From assembly GCA_024275575.1 (NCBI GenBank), contig JAJRYV010000079.1, positions 1 to 63,050 of the forward strand: 63,050 nucleotides of DNA, read 5' to 3'. This document shows positions 51,250 through 60,309 of this stretch, piece by piece (position 1 is the first letter of the stretch; each line of letters starts with the position of its first letter). Both the position numbers and the translations under genes were made by a program. Under the pieces are notes generated by a model. The model ran no database searches. It was given only the letters and a program-made list of their open reading frames with translations, and was not told the DNA's origin. This DNA is from a bacterium. Its GTDB lineage: Bacteria > Zhuqueibacterota > Zhuqueibacteria > Zhuqueibacterales > Geothermadaptataceae.

Positions 51250-51257
51250 GGAGGACC

Positions 51258-51707
51258 GTGCGAGCGATTTTGCAGCGAGTTACGAAAGGAGCCGTCAGCA
51301 TCGATGAGCAAATAGTGAGTGAGATCGGGCGGGGGCTGGTTCTGCTTCTCGGTATAAAAAAAGACGATTCCCTCGAAGATGTGAAATTTGTAGCGAATAA
51401 GTGCATAAATTTACGCATTTTTGACGATGAAAATGGCAACCTCAATAAATCACTGCTTGATATTGCCGGTGAAATGCTTATTATTTCACAGTTTACCCTT
51501 TATGGTGAAACACGCAAAGGCCGGCGTCCCGGCTTCTCCGACGCTGCACCACCGGCAATCGCCGAACCGTTTTATGAAGCATTTATTGAGCAAGTAAAAA
51601 GCAGCGGCATCCAGGTGGCAACGGGGAAATTTGGCGCCATGATGCAGGTGTTTATTCAAAATGATGGCCCTGTTACATTAATTGTTGAAAGCAAAAACTC
51701 TATCTGA
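51258..51707 (+). CDS. dtd: D-aminoacyl-tRNA deacylase
   Basis: A 149-residue enzyme of the DTD fold that frees D-amino acids wrongly attached to tRNA. The active-site motifs SQFTLYG (the SQxT loop) and NDGPVT (the GP loop) are both present. The length is normal. The start is a GTG at 51258 preceded by GGGAGG, 8 bases after the UbiA-type stop codon, so it is part of the same operon. Confidence 0.95.
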   Translation: MRAILQRVTKGAVSIDEQIVSEIGRGLVLLLGIKKDDSLEDVKFVANKCINLRIFDDENGNLNKSLLDIAGEMLIISQFTLYGETRKGRRPGFSDAAPPAIAEPFYEAFIEQVKSSGIQVATGKFGAMMQVFIQNDGPVTLIVESKNSI

Positions 51708-51712
51708 ACTCT

Positions 51713-52318
51713 ATGCGAATAAACAATATTTTTCACGATAAAAAGTTTGTTCTTGCCTCAGGATCGCCACGGCGAAAAGCGCTTTTTGCCATGCTTGGTC
51801 TGAATTTCACCATCGATCCACCGGATATCGATGAACAGATCGATACCGCTTTGTCCCCCGTCGAACTGGCTAAATCGCTGGCACGGCAGAAAGGTGAAAA
51901 GATCGGGCGAAGCTACCAAAATGCGGTCATCGTCGCTGCCGACACCATCGTTGTCGTCGAAAACCGGGTGCTGGGAAAACCGCGTGACGAGCAAGATGCT
52001 TTCTCTTTGCTGAAACAACTCTCAGGACGGAAACACGAAGTTATCACCGGTGTTAATTTAACAGATTCAAATCAACAGAAAATGCGCCTTTTTGCAGAGA
52101 CGACCCAGGTTACGTTTAAAAAACTTTTCGATGAAGAAATTGCAAATTATATTGCCACAGGTTGTGCGGCAGATAAGGCCGGCGCATATGGGATACAGGA
52201 TATCAGCGCCGTTTTTGTCACTGGAATTAAGGGTTGCTTTTATAATGTCGTCGGTTTTCCCGTCGCAGCTTTTTATCAACAATGCATGCATTTATTTGAC
52301 GCAAAACAAGGTAGCTGA
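51713..52318 (+). CDS. maf: Maf-like nucleoside triphosphate pyrophosphatase
   Basis: A 201-residue enzyme that hydrolyses non-canonical or excess nucleotides (dTTP/UTP type in YhdE). Motifs are ASGSPRRKAL, then IVAADTIVVVENRVLGKP with the catalytic Asp, and AGAYGIQD. It follows dtd by 5 bases, and its TGA shares a base with the rodZ ATG (TGATG), so translation is coupled. Confidence 0.94.
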   Translation: MRINNIFHDKKFVLASGSPRRKALFAMLGLNFTIDPPDIDEQIDTALSPVELAKSLARQKGEKIGRSYQNAVIVAADTIVVVENRVLGKPRDEQDAFSLLKQLSGRKHEVITGVNLTDSNQQKMRLFAETTQVTFKKLFDEEIANYIATGCAADKAGAYGIQDISAVFVTGIKGCFYNVVGFPVAAFYQQCMHLFDAKQGS

Positions 52319-53235
52319 TGGAAAGTAAAAAAAACACTTTGCGGTCAATTGGAAAAAAAATTCAGAAAGCACGGCGTGAGCAGAAATTGTCGATCAACGA
52401 CGTTTCGAAGAAGTTGCGAATCAATCCGCAGTTTTTGAAAAATATTGAAGCGGGTAATATGACTTTTCTGCCGGCGCCTTATGTGCGGGCTTTTGTAAAA
52501 AATTTTGCAGATTTTCTCAAACTCGACGGGCAGGCTGTTTTGGATGAATGGCCGCAGGATGCAACTGAAAAAGAATTACCGGAAGCGCCGCCAAAAGGCA
52601 AAGCTGAAGCAAGTCCTGTTAGCCGCGATGCAGCGGAAGCTCAGAAAACTGATGATCCAAAAACTGGCCCTGCCAAGACCTATCGCAATGAAATTATTGT
52701 CGGTGTGAGCCTGGCAGTTCTCATTATTCTGATCATTTTTTTCAGCACCATGTCCGACAAGACAATCGCCCCGCCCGTCGCTGACTACGGCAAAACTGAG
52801 CTTATCCCCGAAGTGCCTTTTGAAAAGGTTTTGCAGGAGGTCAACCAAAAACAAGCGGAAAAACGACCTGTATTCGAGGCTGTTAGCAAGCCGCAGGCTG
52901 AGGCGCTGAATTTGCGGGTGGAAGCGAATGACAGTGTCTGGGTACGCATTATTATCGATGAAATCGATGAAACTGAGGCTATTTTTGCGCCAGGTGATAT
53001 CCGCAGTTTTCAGGCTGTGAAACAATTTCAACTACAAATCGGCAATGCCGCCGGTATTAAGCTTTATCTAAATGAAAAAGAATTGCCACCGGTTGGCCGG
53101 GCCGGGCAAGTGCGATATATCCGCATCGACCAGGAAGGTGTGCATCCATTTCGCCGGAATACGAAGAAACCCGCCGGGGTCAATCCTGTTCCAGAGACGG
53201 CGCCGGTCCGTTCCGATACAGCCGCCGGGACTTGA
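52318..53235 (+). CDS. rodZ: RodZ-like cell-shape protein
   Basis: A 305-residue protein with the RodZ layout: N-terminal helix-turn-helix (about 10-75; IQKARREQKLSINDVSKKL) that binds MreB in homologues, a linker rich in Glu, Ala and Lys, one transmembrane helix (about 122-145) and a periplasmic DUF4115 beta domain (about 198-265). The C-terminus is basic and proline-rich. It is coupled to maf by a TGATG overlap. It probably links MreB to the elongation machinery, and mpl follows 243 bases on. Confidence 0.88.
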   Translation: MESKKNTLRSIGKKIQKARREQKLSINDVSKKLRINPQFLKNIEAGNMTFLPAPYVRAFVKNFADFLKLDGQAVLDEWPQDATEKELPEAPPKGKAEASPVSRDAAEAQKTDDPKTGPAKTYRNEIIVGVSLAVLIILIIFFSTMSDKTIAPPVADYGKTELIPEVPFEKVLQEVNQKQAEKRPVFEAVSKPQAEALNLRVEANDSVWVRIIIDEIDETEAIFAPGDIRSFQAVKQFQLQIGNAAGIKLYLNEKELPPVGRAGQVRYIRIDQEGVHPFRRNTKKPAGVNPVPETAPVRSDTAAGT

Positions 53236-53478
53236 CATGTGTCATTGTACTCACCGGATTTTTGTATTTTTCACAGACGGTTCGTTTTGGCTGCAATTTA
53301 TCCCACAATGAAAATTGGTAAATTTTGAATTGCTTGCAAAGTCCTTGACTTTGATAAAAATTATTGCAGTTTTTTATGCAAGGGAACTTGACAAGCGATT
53401 GCATATTTCGCTGTTTTTTTCTATATTTATCTCGATCACCCGCGGCAGAGCAGCCTTTTTTATCAAAATTGTAAATTT

Positions 53479-54879
53479 ATGAAAAAAATATATTTAATTG
53501 CTATTTGTGGCACCGGCATGGCATCTTTGGCAGCGATGCTGAAAGCAAAGGGCTATGAAATCTCCGGTGTGGATGAAAATGTTTATCCACCCATGAGTAC
53601 GTTTTTGCAGGAACAGGGCATCCCCGTATTTCAGGGCTTCAATATCGAACATCTGGCCGCGAGGCCGGACTTGGTTATCATCGGTAATGCCATGTCTCGC
53701 GGCAATCCCGAGGTGGAATTTGTTCTCAACGAAAAAATTCCTTATCAGTCGCTTCCACAAGCGCTCAACCGCTATTTTATTCGTGATAAATATTCTTGCG
53801 TTGTCACCGGCACACACGGCAAAACGACGACGAGTTCGATGCTCGCTTGGATTTTGCAGTTTGCTCAGGAGCGTCCCAGCTTTTTTATTGGCGGCATGCC
53901 GGAAAATTTCTCCGGCGGATTTCAGCTCGGCGCTGGAAAATACATCGTGCTGGAAGGTGATGAATACGACAGCGCTTTTTTTGATAAAGGCGCAAAATTT
54001 CTTCACTATCAGCCCGATCTGCTCATCATCAACAATATCGAGTTTGATCATGCTGATATTTACAATTCGCTCGAGGAAGTTAAAACCGCTTTTCGCCGTT
54101 TGATCAATATCGTTCCCGGGCGGGGGGAAATCATCGCAAATGTGGATGATCCTGTGGTTACTGAATTAATTCAAAATGCATTTTCGAATGTGCGCACTAT
54201 CGGGTTTTGCGAGCAGGCGCAATGGCGGGCTGTAAATTGTTATTTTGATACCGAAACAACCCAATTTGAAATTGAAAACGATGGACAGGGTATCGCTTCC
54301 GTGGAGATCCGGCAGCCAGGCGACTATAATATCCGTAATGCACTCGCAGCATTTGTTGCTGCCAGTCAATTGGGAATTCCGACCACCACGATTACTGCGG
54401 CGCTCGGTGCATTCCGGGGAGTGAGAAGGCGCCTGACGTTAAAAAACAAAATAAACGGCATGCTCGTTTATGATGATTTTGCCCACCATGCTACTGCGGT
54501 ACAGAATACGCTGTACGCCCTAAAAAAACGCTACCCCGGTAAAAAATTGTGGGCAATTTTTGAACCCCGCAGCGCCTCGGCAAAAAGAAAAGTATTCGAG
54601 CGCCAATATTTCAACGCTTTTGATCCGGCTGATGAAGTGATTATCGCACCGCTGCACCGGCCGGACAAGGTCGAAGAATCCGAGCGTCTTTCAGTTGAAA
54701 ATATCATCGAAAATTTAAATATAAAAAATATACCCGCCCGTATCTTGCCTCCCGGCAATGACATGTTGGATTATCTGTTAAAAAACAAAACCAGGAACGA
54801 TGTCTTCCTGTTTATGAGCAATGGGGAATTCGCAGATATGCCCAACAGCCTCGCCGAGAGATTAAAAATAGATCAGTGA
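53479..54879 (+). CDS. mpl: UDP-MurNAc:L-Ala-gamma-D-Glu-meso-DAP ligase
   Basis: A 466-residue Mur ligase used to recycle murein peptide. It has the MurC-like N-terminal fold (ICGTGMASLAAMLKAKG), the ATP loop GTHGKTTTSS, LEGDEYDSAFFDKG and the C-terminal DDFAHHATAVQNTL. The order and the DEYDSAFFDKG motif are those of Mpl rather than MurC. No Shine-Dalgarno is seen before the ATG, which lies in a T-rich context. Recycling fits the presence of the amidase and M23 peptidase genes in the window. Confidence 0.93.
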   Translation: MKKIYLIAICGTGMASLAAMLKAKGYEISGVDENVYPPMSTFLQEQGIPVFQGFNIEHLAARPDLVIIGNAMSRGNPEVEFVLNEKIPYQSLPQALNRYFIRDKYSCVVTGTHGKTTTSSMLAWILQFAQERPSFFIGGMPENFSGGFQLGAGKYIVLEGDEYDSAFFDKGAKFLHYQPDLLIINNIEFDHADIYNSLEEVKTAFRRLINIVPGRGEIIANVDDPVVTELIQNAFSNVRTIGFCEQAQWRAVNCYFDTETTQFEIENDGQGIASVEIRQPGDYNIRNALAAFVAASQLGIPTTTITAALGAFRGVRRRLTLKNKINGMLVYDDFAHHATAVQNTLYALKKRYPGKKLWAIFEPRSASAKRKVFERQYFNAFDPADEVIIAPLHRPDKVEESERLSVENIIENLNIKNIPARILPPGNDMLDYLLKNKTRNDVFLFMSNGEFADMPNSLAERLKIDQ

Positions 54880-54903
54880 AGAAAGGATGAGTGAAGTAAG
54901 TTG

Positions 54904-55434
54904 ATGAATCAGAACAGGAGAAGACCGCCTCGCAACACAGACCGAGGTGGCCCAAGAAAAGGCTCTTATCAGGGAAGGGGCCAGCAACATGGCAGAAATC
55001 GCCAGGATGATGAAAAAATTCAAAAAACAATTCGCAATGCGCAAAATATGCTGCAGGATTCGATTCACGCCGTATGTTTGGAAGAATTAAATGCTTACGA
55101 ACGCATGCGCGTGCATCAGTTTTTTGATAACAAAGCTGACTTTGAAACCAAAACCTATCGCAATGGGGAAGAGTATCTTTTGTGGATTTTTCCAGTGGGA
55201 AATATTCGTGAATTTGCTGTTGAAAAAGCGCGTGAAGCAGTAGCGAACAGTGAAGAATTCGATTTTCATCCCATGAGCAATTATGAGCGATTTCTCGTCC
55301 ATGATGTCCTCAAAGACGACGAAAGTGTTGAAACGACTTCCGTTGGTGAAGGTGATGAGCGATATGTCAAGATCGTTCCTGTACGATTTGGCCGGAAACT
55401 GCGAAAAATGGCCCGTAAATTAAAACTGTTCTAA
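54904..55434 (+). CDS. Tandem R3H-domain RNA-binding protein
   Basis: A 176-residue protein. A disordered, Arg/Gly/Gln-rich N-terminus (about 1-35; NRRRPPRNTDRGG) precedes two R3H-like repeats: LNAYERMRVHQFFDNKAD (about 60-77) and MSNYERFLVHDVLKDDES (about 122-139), each with the R-x3-H core. R3H domains bind single-stranded nucleic acid. The architecture is like the C-terminal part of Jag/KhpB, but without a KH domain. The frame opens with TTG at 54901; the ATG at 54904 is preferred. A strong terminator follows. Confidence 0.78.
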   Translation: MNQNRRRPPRNTDRGGPRKGSYQGRGQQHGRNRQDDEKIQKTIRNAQNMLQDSIHAVCLEELNAYERMRVHQFFDNKADFETKTYRNGEEYLLWIFPVGNIREFAVEKAREAVANSEEFDFHPMSNYERFLVHDVLKDDESVETTSVGEGDERYVKIVPVRFGRKLRKMARKLKLF

Positions 55435-55436
55435 GC

Positions 55437-55466
55437 AAAAGCCACCTTTTATGGTGGCTTTTTTTT
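55437..55466 (+). terminator. Intrinsic terminator of the R3H gene
   Basis: A 10-bp perfect stem (55437-55446 with 55453-55462), a 6-base loop and eight T residues, directly after the stop codon. Confidence 0.94.
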
Positions 55467-55570
55467 GGTTTTTATTAAATATAACCCACGAATTCTCTAT
55501 ACTTTTCCAAATCATAATCCCCCTGCATCCGGTTTGTGAAAAAGCGTCAGATATTCCGGCGAGAAAATAT

Positions 55571-56656
55571 ATGAAAATAGCATTCATTGAAAGTTTTTAT
55601 GGTGGATCACATAAGAGCTTCCTCGATGGTTTGAAAAAATTCAGCAGTCATGAAATCGATGCTTTTACTTTGCCTGCCCGTTTCTGGAAATGGCGCCTGC
55701 GTACCTCGGCTTTATATTTTGCTGAACAGATTGCGGGAGACTTACCGCAATATGACCTGCTGATCACCACCGATATGATCAACCTGGCGGAATTCAAAGG
55801 CATTACCGGTTACCGCGGGCCGATCATCATGTTTTTTCATGAAAATCAATTGACCTACCCACGGGTCGGCGACCAGAGCGCTGATTTTCATTTTGTTGTC
55901 GCTAATCTTGCATCGGCGTTGGCAGCAGATTTGAACCTTTTTAATTCCCGGTATCAGTTTGACAAATTCAATACGGAATTGCGCAATTTTCAAAACCACA
56001 TTCCGGAGTTTATCCCCACACTCAGTCACGATCAAATTTTGAAAAAAAGCCAGGTAGTTTATATGGGCTGTGATTTTTCACCGTTCCTGAACAAAAAACT
56101 GGTACAGAACGAAATCCCACATATCTTGTGGAATCACCGTTGGGCTTTTGATAAACAGCCGGGTGTCTTTTTTAAGGCGCTCTACACCCTCGCCGAGGAA
56201 AATGTTCCGTTCAAGCTGATTATTCTCGGTGAAAATCATCAAGTGCATCCCGGAGAGTTTTTCGAAGCTCGTGAGCGACTGCGTGAACAAATCATCCATT
56301 TCGGTTACGTCGAAACAGAAGAAGATTATGCCCGTTATCTCAATTTGGCCGATGTCGTCGTCTCAACAGCAATTCAGGAGAATTTTGGTTTTGCCGTCGT
56401 CGAAGCTATTTTTAGCGGCAGCCTGCCCTTGTTGCCCCACCGGCTCTGCTACCCGGAAGTGTTGGATGAGAAATATCACTCTTATTTTTTATATGATAAC
56501 GATGATGATCTGGTCGATAAATTACGCCATTTGTTGCTCAACCTCGATCGGTATGCTGATTTTCAGCCGGATCTACACCTGTCGGTTGCCAGATTCGACT
56601 GGAGTAAGCGCATCTCTGAATTTGATCGCATTTTCACAGAAATTATCTCTTCCTGA
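55571..56656 (+). CDS. DUF3524-type glycosyltransferase, tRNA-queuosine mannosyltransferase-like
   Basis: A 361-residue GT-B glycosyltransferase. The N-terminal half has the DUF3524 signatures GGSHKSFLDGL, LPARFWKWRLRTSALYFA, TTDMINLAEF and FFHENQLTYP. The C-terminal half (GT4-like) has WNHRWAFDKQP and the ENFGFAVVEAIFSG donor site. This family includes the animal enzyme GTDC1/QTMAN, which puts mannose on queuosine of tRNA-Asp. That a bacterial member does the same is inference. The longest frame starts at 55451, but the family begins at the ATG at 55571. The gene stands alone. Confidence 0.85.
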   Translation: MKIAFIESFYGGSHKSFLDGLKKFSSHEIDAFTLPARFWKWRLRTSALYFAEQIAGDLPQYDLLITTDMINLAEFKGITGYRGPIIMFFHENQLTYPRVGDQSADFHFVVANLASALAADLNLFNSRYQFDKFNTELRNFQNHIPEFIPTLSHDQILKKSQVVYMGCDFSPFLNKKLVQNEIPHILWNHRWAFDKQPGVFFKALYTLAEENVPFKLIILGENHQVHPGEFFEARERLREQIIHFGYVETEEDYARYLNLADVVVSTAIQENFGFAVVEAIFSGSLPLLPHRLCYPEVLDEKYHSYFLYDNDDDLVDKLRHLLLNLDRYADFQPDLHLSVARFDWSKRISEFDRIFTEIISS

Positions 56657-56695
56657 ATGTCTCCCGGGATTATCGCTGTTTGGGCCTGCTGAGAG

Positions 56696-56750
56696 AAACA
56701 CTTCCTGAGCTTGTCTACTGCAACAATGCAGGCAGACAAGCTGAGTGTTT
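56696..56750. terminator. Large hairpin between convergent genes
   Basis: Arms 56696-56702 plus 56708-56716 pair with 56744-56750 plus 56734-56742, 16 bp in all with a small internal loop. No strong T run follows, so it may block transcription from both sides or only stabilise 3' ends. Confidence 0.6.
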
Positions 56751-56782
56751 GCTCTGGCCTGAACAGAGTTGCCGCTTATAGC

Positions 56783-58210
56783 TTATCTCAATAAAATACA
56801 GCGTTTTGTCGTGCTGAAGTTTTGTGCGGACAGCCGGTAAAAATATACGCCGGAAGTGACCGCCAGACCGGCCGCGTTGCGACCATCCCAACGAATTTGG
56901 TGTGTCCCTGCTGCAACGGCCTGGTTTTGCAGTAATTTTTGAATGATTTTGCCCTGCACATCAAAGATGATCAGGGAGACTATGGCCGCCTGTGGTGTGG
57001 AATAAGAAATCGTCGTCTCAGGATTGAACGGGTTCGGGTAGTTACCCAGAGTGAACTCTTCGGGTATAACTCCGCCCTCTGCCACGGCAGTTGGGGATTC
57101 CGTCAGCAAATCACGAGTGTCGTTTTCCCAGACGCCGTTGAGCCAGAATTGCGTCAGGATTTCAACAAGCATATCGTTATTCCAGGTATAGGTATCGCGT
57201 CCATCGTTCTCCCAGGCGGCGCCGCTCCAGATCAGATTGAGCACTTCCATCATCCTTCCAGCCGTGTAGGAAGTGAGCACTTGCCAGGCTTTGACCCAAG
57301 CGGCGCCGTCCCACTCTTCGTATAGTTCTCCCGTTGGTAATGATGCGCTATTATATGTATTCGTGGTTCGGGAACTGTTGATCCAGGCTACCGTGGCGAT
57401 ATCATAATATTGGGAGATCAACGTAGCAATGAGGCCGCTTGCAGTATAAGTGAACAATGTTCTTTCGGAGAGAAAAGTCATCCCGCCGCTTATCAATTCG
57501 TAGACCAGTTCAACCGGAAATCCCTGGGTATTGTTGATGTAGGTCGATTTCGATATCGGCGTCCAATCCGTACCTGTCCAACTGTAATTCATCTCCATGC
57601 TCAGAAAGGAATTGTTATCGTAGCTGAACTCTGTTTTTGATAAGTTGGCCAGGGTGCCGGTGCCGAGATTATCAATTTTTGTAAAAGTGCGTATGAGAAA
57701 GTTGCCGTTAAATTCATTGGTTATTTGCATGAATTGGCGCCAAACGCCGTTTTCCCAAATGCTCATGAGCATGTTCGTGATAAATCCGTTGACAATTGTT
57801 ATTATGGTTTTGCTGTCATTTTCCCAGGCACCATTCACCCATTCATAAGATTCAAAAGCGGTTGGAATTGAATAGCTCCCGTCGGTAAAGGTCGTAATGA
57901 GCCGGTAAGAATTGACCCAGGCGCCGTTTTCCCATATTTGGCTAATTATCTCGACAATAACGCCGCCTGTTGCCGTGTCGCTTTTTTTTGACAGCACCCG
58001 TTGCTTGCCATTTGAATCTTCCTCCAATAAATGTACATCGAGCCTTTGCACTGCAGCGGGTATGGCAATATTATTGCCTTCCGCACGTTCAATCCCGGAT
58101 TTGAGCATTTTGGTCGCATCTTGGTGATCCGTTGAACGCGCGTTTGCGCTATAAGCACAAAACCCTGACATGATTAACGATAACATGAGTTTGTATCCCA
58201 ATTTTTTCAT
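56783..58210 (-). CDS. Secreted repeat protein with a FlgD-type tail
   Basis: A 475-residue exported protein. After a signal peptide come about eight imperfect repeats of some 40 residues built around W-x-N/G-G-A-W-x-N (for example IWENGAWVN, YEWVNGAWEND, IWENGVWRQF, LIWSGAAWEND, FWLNGVWEND). The tail is a FlgD-like domain (NYPNPFNPETTISY ... SGVYFYRL ... LLR). Such repeats look like surface adhesion or carbohydrate-binding units, but none is characterised to my knowledge. GGAGG lies eight bases before the ATG at 58210; the ATG at 58225 lies upstream of it and is rejected. Confidence 0.82.
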   Translation of the reverse strand: MKKLGYKLMLSLIMSGFCAYSANARSTDHQDATKMLKSGIERAEGNNIAIPAAVQRLDVHLLEEDSNGKQRVLSKKSDTATGGVIVEIISQIWENGAWVNSYRLITTFTDGSYSIPTAFESYEWVNGAWENDSKTIITIVNGFITNMLMSIWENGVWRQFMQITNEFNGNFLIRTFTKIDNLGTGTLANLSKTEFSYDNNSFLSMEMNYSWTGTDWTPISKSTYINNTQGFPVELVYELISGGMTFLSERTLFTYTASGLIATLISQYYDIATVAWINSSRTTNTYNSASLPTGELYEEWDGAAWVKAWQVLTSYTAGRMMEVLNLIWSGAAWENDGRDTYTWNNDMLVEILTQFWLNGVWENDTRDLLTESPTAVAEGGVIPEEFTLGNYPNPFNPETTISYSTPQAAIVSLIIFDVQGKIIQKLLQNQAVAAGTHQIRWDGRNAAGLAVTSGVYFYRLSAQNFSTTKRCILLR

Positions 58211-58559
58211 GTTCGTGTCCTCCATTCATTTTGTGATTATTTAGTTGCTTCCTGTCCTGATTAAACCTGTTCGGCAGGCAACTTGCTAAACAGGCTCTGT
58301 AAGCTTAAATTATAAAGAGGCGGAATTGCCAATAGTAAATTTCCATACTGAGCAGAGGGGTAATACCCGTCAGGACAGCCAGGTGCGTATGGTGTTTGTT
58401 TCCATGAATTTGTAAAATTTCGCGAATAATTTCCCTCGGATAGCGCCGGATGGACAGCCGGGAATCGAGACGCATCGAATGGGTCATATACGCTTTTCCC
58501 CACATGAACGGCTTGTTTGTAAACCCGGGGCGCCAGGCACTGCCCCGGGAAATGATTGA
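58211..58559. other. Intergenic region
   Basis: About 350 bases between two minus-strand genes. It holds an 8-bp G+C-rich inverted repeat at 58524-58549 (listed separately). Frames here lack ribosome-binding sites and look non-coding. Confidence 0.5.
58524..58549 (-). terminator. Possible terminator of the Rho-N-like gene
   Basis: An 8-bp perfect stem of only G and C (58524-58531 with 58542-58549) and a 10-base loop, 11 bases after the stop. The following minus-strand bases are only weakly T-rich. Confidence 0.5.
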
Positions 58560-58883
58560 TTAAACTGTCGCCCGGCGCAGTTGTTTTTTAAGATCGCGTA
58601 TTTCGTGACGGGCCGTACGATAAGCATCTTTTTCTTTTTTCTCCAGCGCCGCGTCCCGTTGCTTTTTAAGTTCCCGGATACGTTTTTTAATTTTCCCCTT
58701 TTCAACGCCGACAACTTTATGCTGCACGCGCATCTCAAGATTAAATGCTTTACACAGGGCTTCCAGCAAATGTTCTTTATTGAGCTGCGTATAACCCTTT
58801 ACAGCTTCATGATCGGTTTCTTTGGCGATTGCTCGCAATTGAGCGACGGTTTTTTTCTTGAGTTCTTCGAATGTGTAGGCCAT
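58560..58883 (-). CDS. Rho-N/SAP-like domain protein
   Basis: A 107-residue protein. The N-terminus (TFEELKKKTVAQLRAIAKETDHEAVKGYTQLNKEHLLEALCKA) is a Rho N-terminal or SAP-type helical fold that can bind nucleic acid. The rest is a basic helix with repeated K/R-E/D pairs, probably coiled coil. AAGGAG lies nine bases before the ATG. It follows the HIT gene by 27 bases on the same strand. The role may be RNA or DNA binding; no specific function is known to me. Confidence 0.8.
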   Translation of the reverse strand: MAYTFEELKKKTVAQLRAIAKETDHEAVKGYTQLNKEHLLEALCKAFNLEMRVQHKVVGVEKGKIKKRIRELKKQRDAALEKKEKDAYRTARHEIRDLKKQLRRATV

Positions 58884-58910
58884 GGTAATGACTCCTTAAT
58901 TTGGTACGAT

Positions 58911-59258
58911 TTAAACAACCATTCTTCCAAGACGCTGCCCACCGAGCAGGTGAATATGCAGGTGGTAAACTTCCTGCCCGCCGTGTTCATTGCAATTAAC
59001 GATGAGCCGGTAGCCCTTTTCTGCAATACCTTCCTGTTCGGCAATTTTTGCTGCTACGACAAAAATATGACCGATTACAGCTTCATCTTTCTCCGTCACC
59101 TCATTGACGGTTGGGATGTTATAGTTGGGGATGATGAGAATATGGGTCGGCGCCTTTGGATTGATATCACGGAATGCGGTGACCCGGTCATCTTCATAAA
59201 CAATATCAGCGGGAATTTCCTTTCGCAGGATTTTAGAAAAGATTGTCTCTTCAGCCAT
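58911..59258 (-). CDS. HIT-family (HINT-type) nucleotide hydrolase
   Basis: A 115-residue protein with the histidine triad [10 protein letters not shown] at its C-terminus, the start [18 protein letters not shown] and NEHGGQEV, as in HINT phosphoramidases that cleave AMP-lysine and similar compounds. Two starts are possible, 59264 and 59258. GAGG touches the first, with no spacer, but is six bases from the second, so 59258 is chosen. It is probably co-transcribed with the Rho-N-like gene. Confidence 0.94.
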   Translation of the reverse strand: MAEETIFSKILRKEIPADIVYEDDRVTAFRDINPKAPTHILIIPNYNIPTVNEVTEKDEAVIGHIFVVAAKIAEQEGIAEKGYRLIVNCNEHGGQEVYHLHIHLLGGQRLGRMVV

Positions 59259-59444
59259 ATTCATCCTCTTTTTCCGGTTAAAAATTATCGCTATCGGGGT
59301 TGAGCCGAGCGGGATGGAACAGATCGTTTGTTATATTTTCCCCAGGATTATTTTGAAGTTCTTTAGCGGATAAAAACATATAAAATCTCAACAGACCAGG
59401 GATATTCTGATTATTTTCAGATACCATCATATGTGATGCTAAAA

Positions 59445-59933
59445 TCAGGTTAAGCGATTGACGAGATCGACAGCGAGACGCCACCGGCCGGCAGCATCCT
59501 TTCGATAAATATGTAAATAACTGTATTTCCCTTCAAAATTACTTTCGGAAATGAAACCACAGGCACAACCCATATCATTGGATGCCGATATTACGGTGTG
59601 AATAGGATTAAGCTGCCATTTCCGCTCTTCTCTGTTCAAGTTTTCCAGCAGCACGGTGATACCGGTAACAGGTGGTGTCTGCTGCCGATAAAATTGCGTC
59701 GTTTCAATAGCATAAACTTTTAGTGCTCGATATCCGACTTCGTTTGAAAGATGATGGCATCTTCACTGAGGTCGGTGAGAAAGGCTTGCCGCATGCCGGA
59801 AGTTGTGCTGAGATTGGCAAATGCCCGTTCTGCTGATGCCAGGCCCTGCAATTCCTGCTGATAATTGGTTATCTCGCCACATCACAAAGGAAGAATGAGA
59901 AAAAGGATGATGCCGATCGCCTTTTTTTATCAT
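59445..59933 (-). pseudogene. Decayed DUF4440 (NTF2-like) lipoprotein gene
   Basis: A gene that reads as one protein only after repairs. An ATG at 59933 follows GGAAGG. A 7-A run then shifts the frame; with one A less it encodes a lipoprotein signal (KKAIGIILFLILPL), broken by a TGA at 59882-59884 just before the lipobox Cys. The frame then reads EITNYQQELQGLASAERAFANLS...DAIIF, shifts near 59735-59750, and continues YRALKVYAIETTQF ... WQLNPIHTVISASNDMGCACGF ... WRLAVDLVN to 59445. These are typical DUF4440 segments. With at least two frameshifts and one stop it is clearly dead. Confidence 0.8.
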
Positions 59934-60309
59934 CAACCTTCCAGAAGTTCATGTTTTACAGACAGTACGTGCAGAGAAGATTGTATATGAAAAGAGTAAA
60001 TGCCGGATTAAAATATGGATTTTGCATGAAATTAGCTAAAAATGTTTGTTTATTATAAATAAAAATTCAATTTATTCAAATCAATAGTTTACGAATATTG
60101 AAAATATTGGATTATTTTAACAAAAAATAAACAGGTCTGTTATTGCTTTTGCGATATCGATACGTTATTTTTGTCCCGATTAAAAATCAGCAAAGATGGT
60201 AAATTAATAATTCTGCATAATAATCTTACAGTCTCCATAGATATGAGACCGAAATTAGTTCCGGGTAAATAGCAGAAGTCGTTATGTTTAAAAAAAACTC
60301 AGGGAATTT
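59934..60309. other. AT-rich region upstream of topA
   Basis: About 375 bases, strikingly A+T-rich between about 60000 and 60200. It should hold the topA promoter. topA in other bacteria is controlled by supercoiling, and an AT-rich leader would suit that. No gene is seen. Confidence 0.45.
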
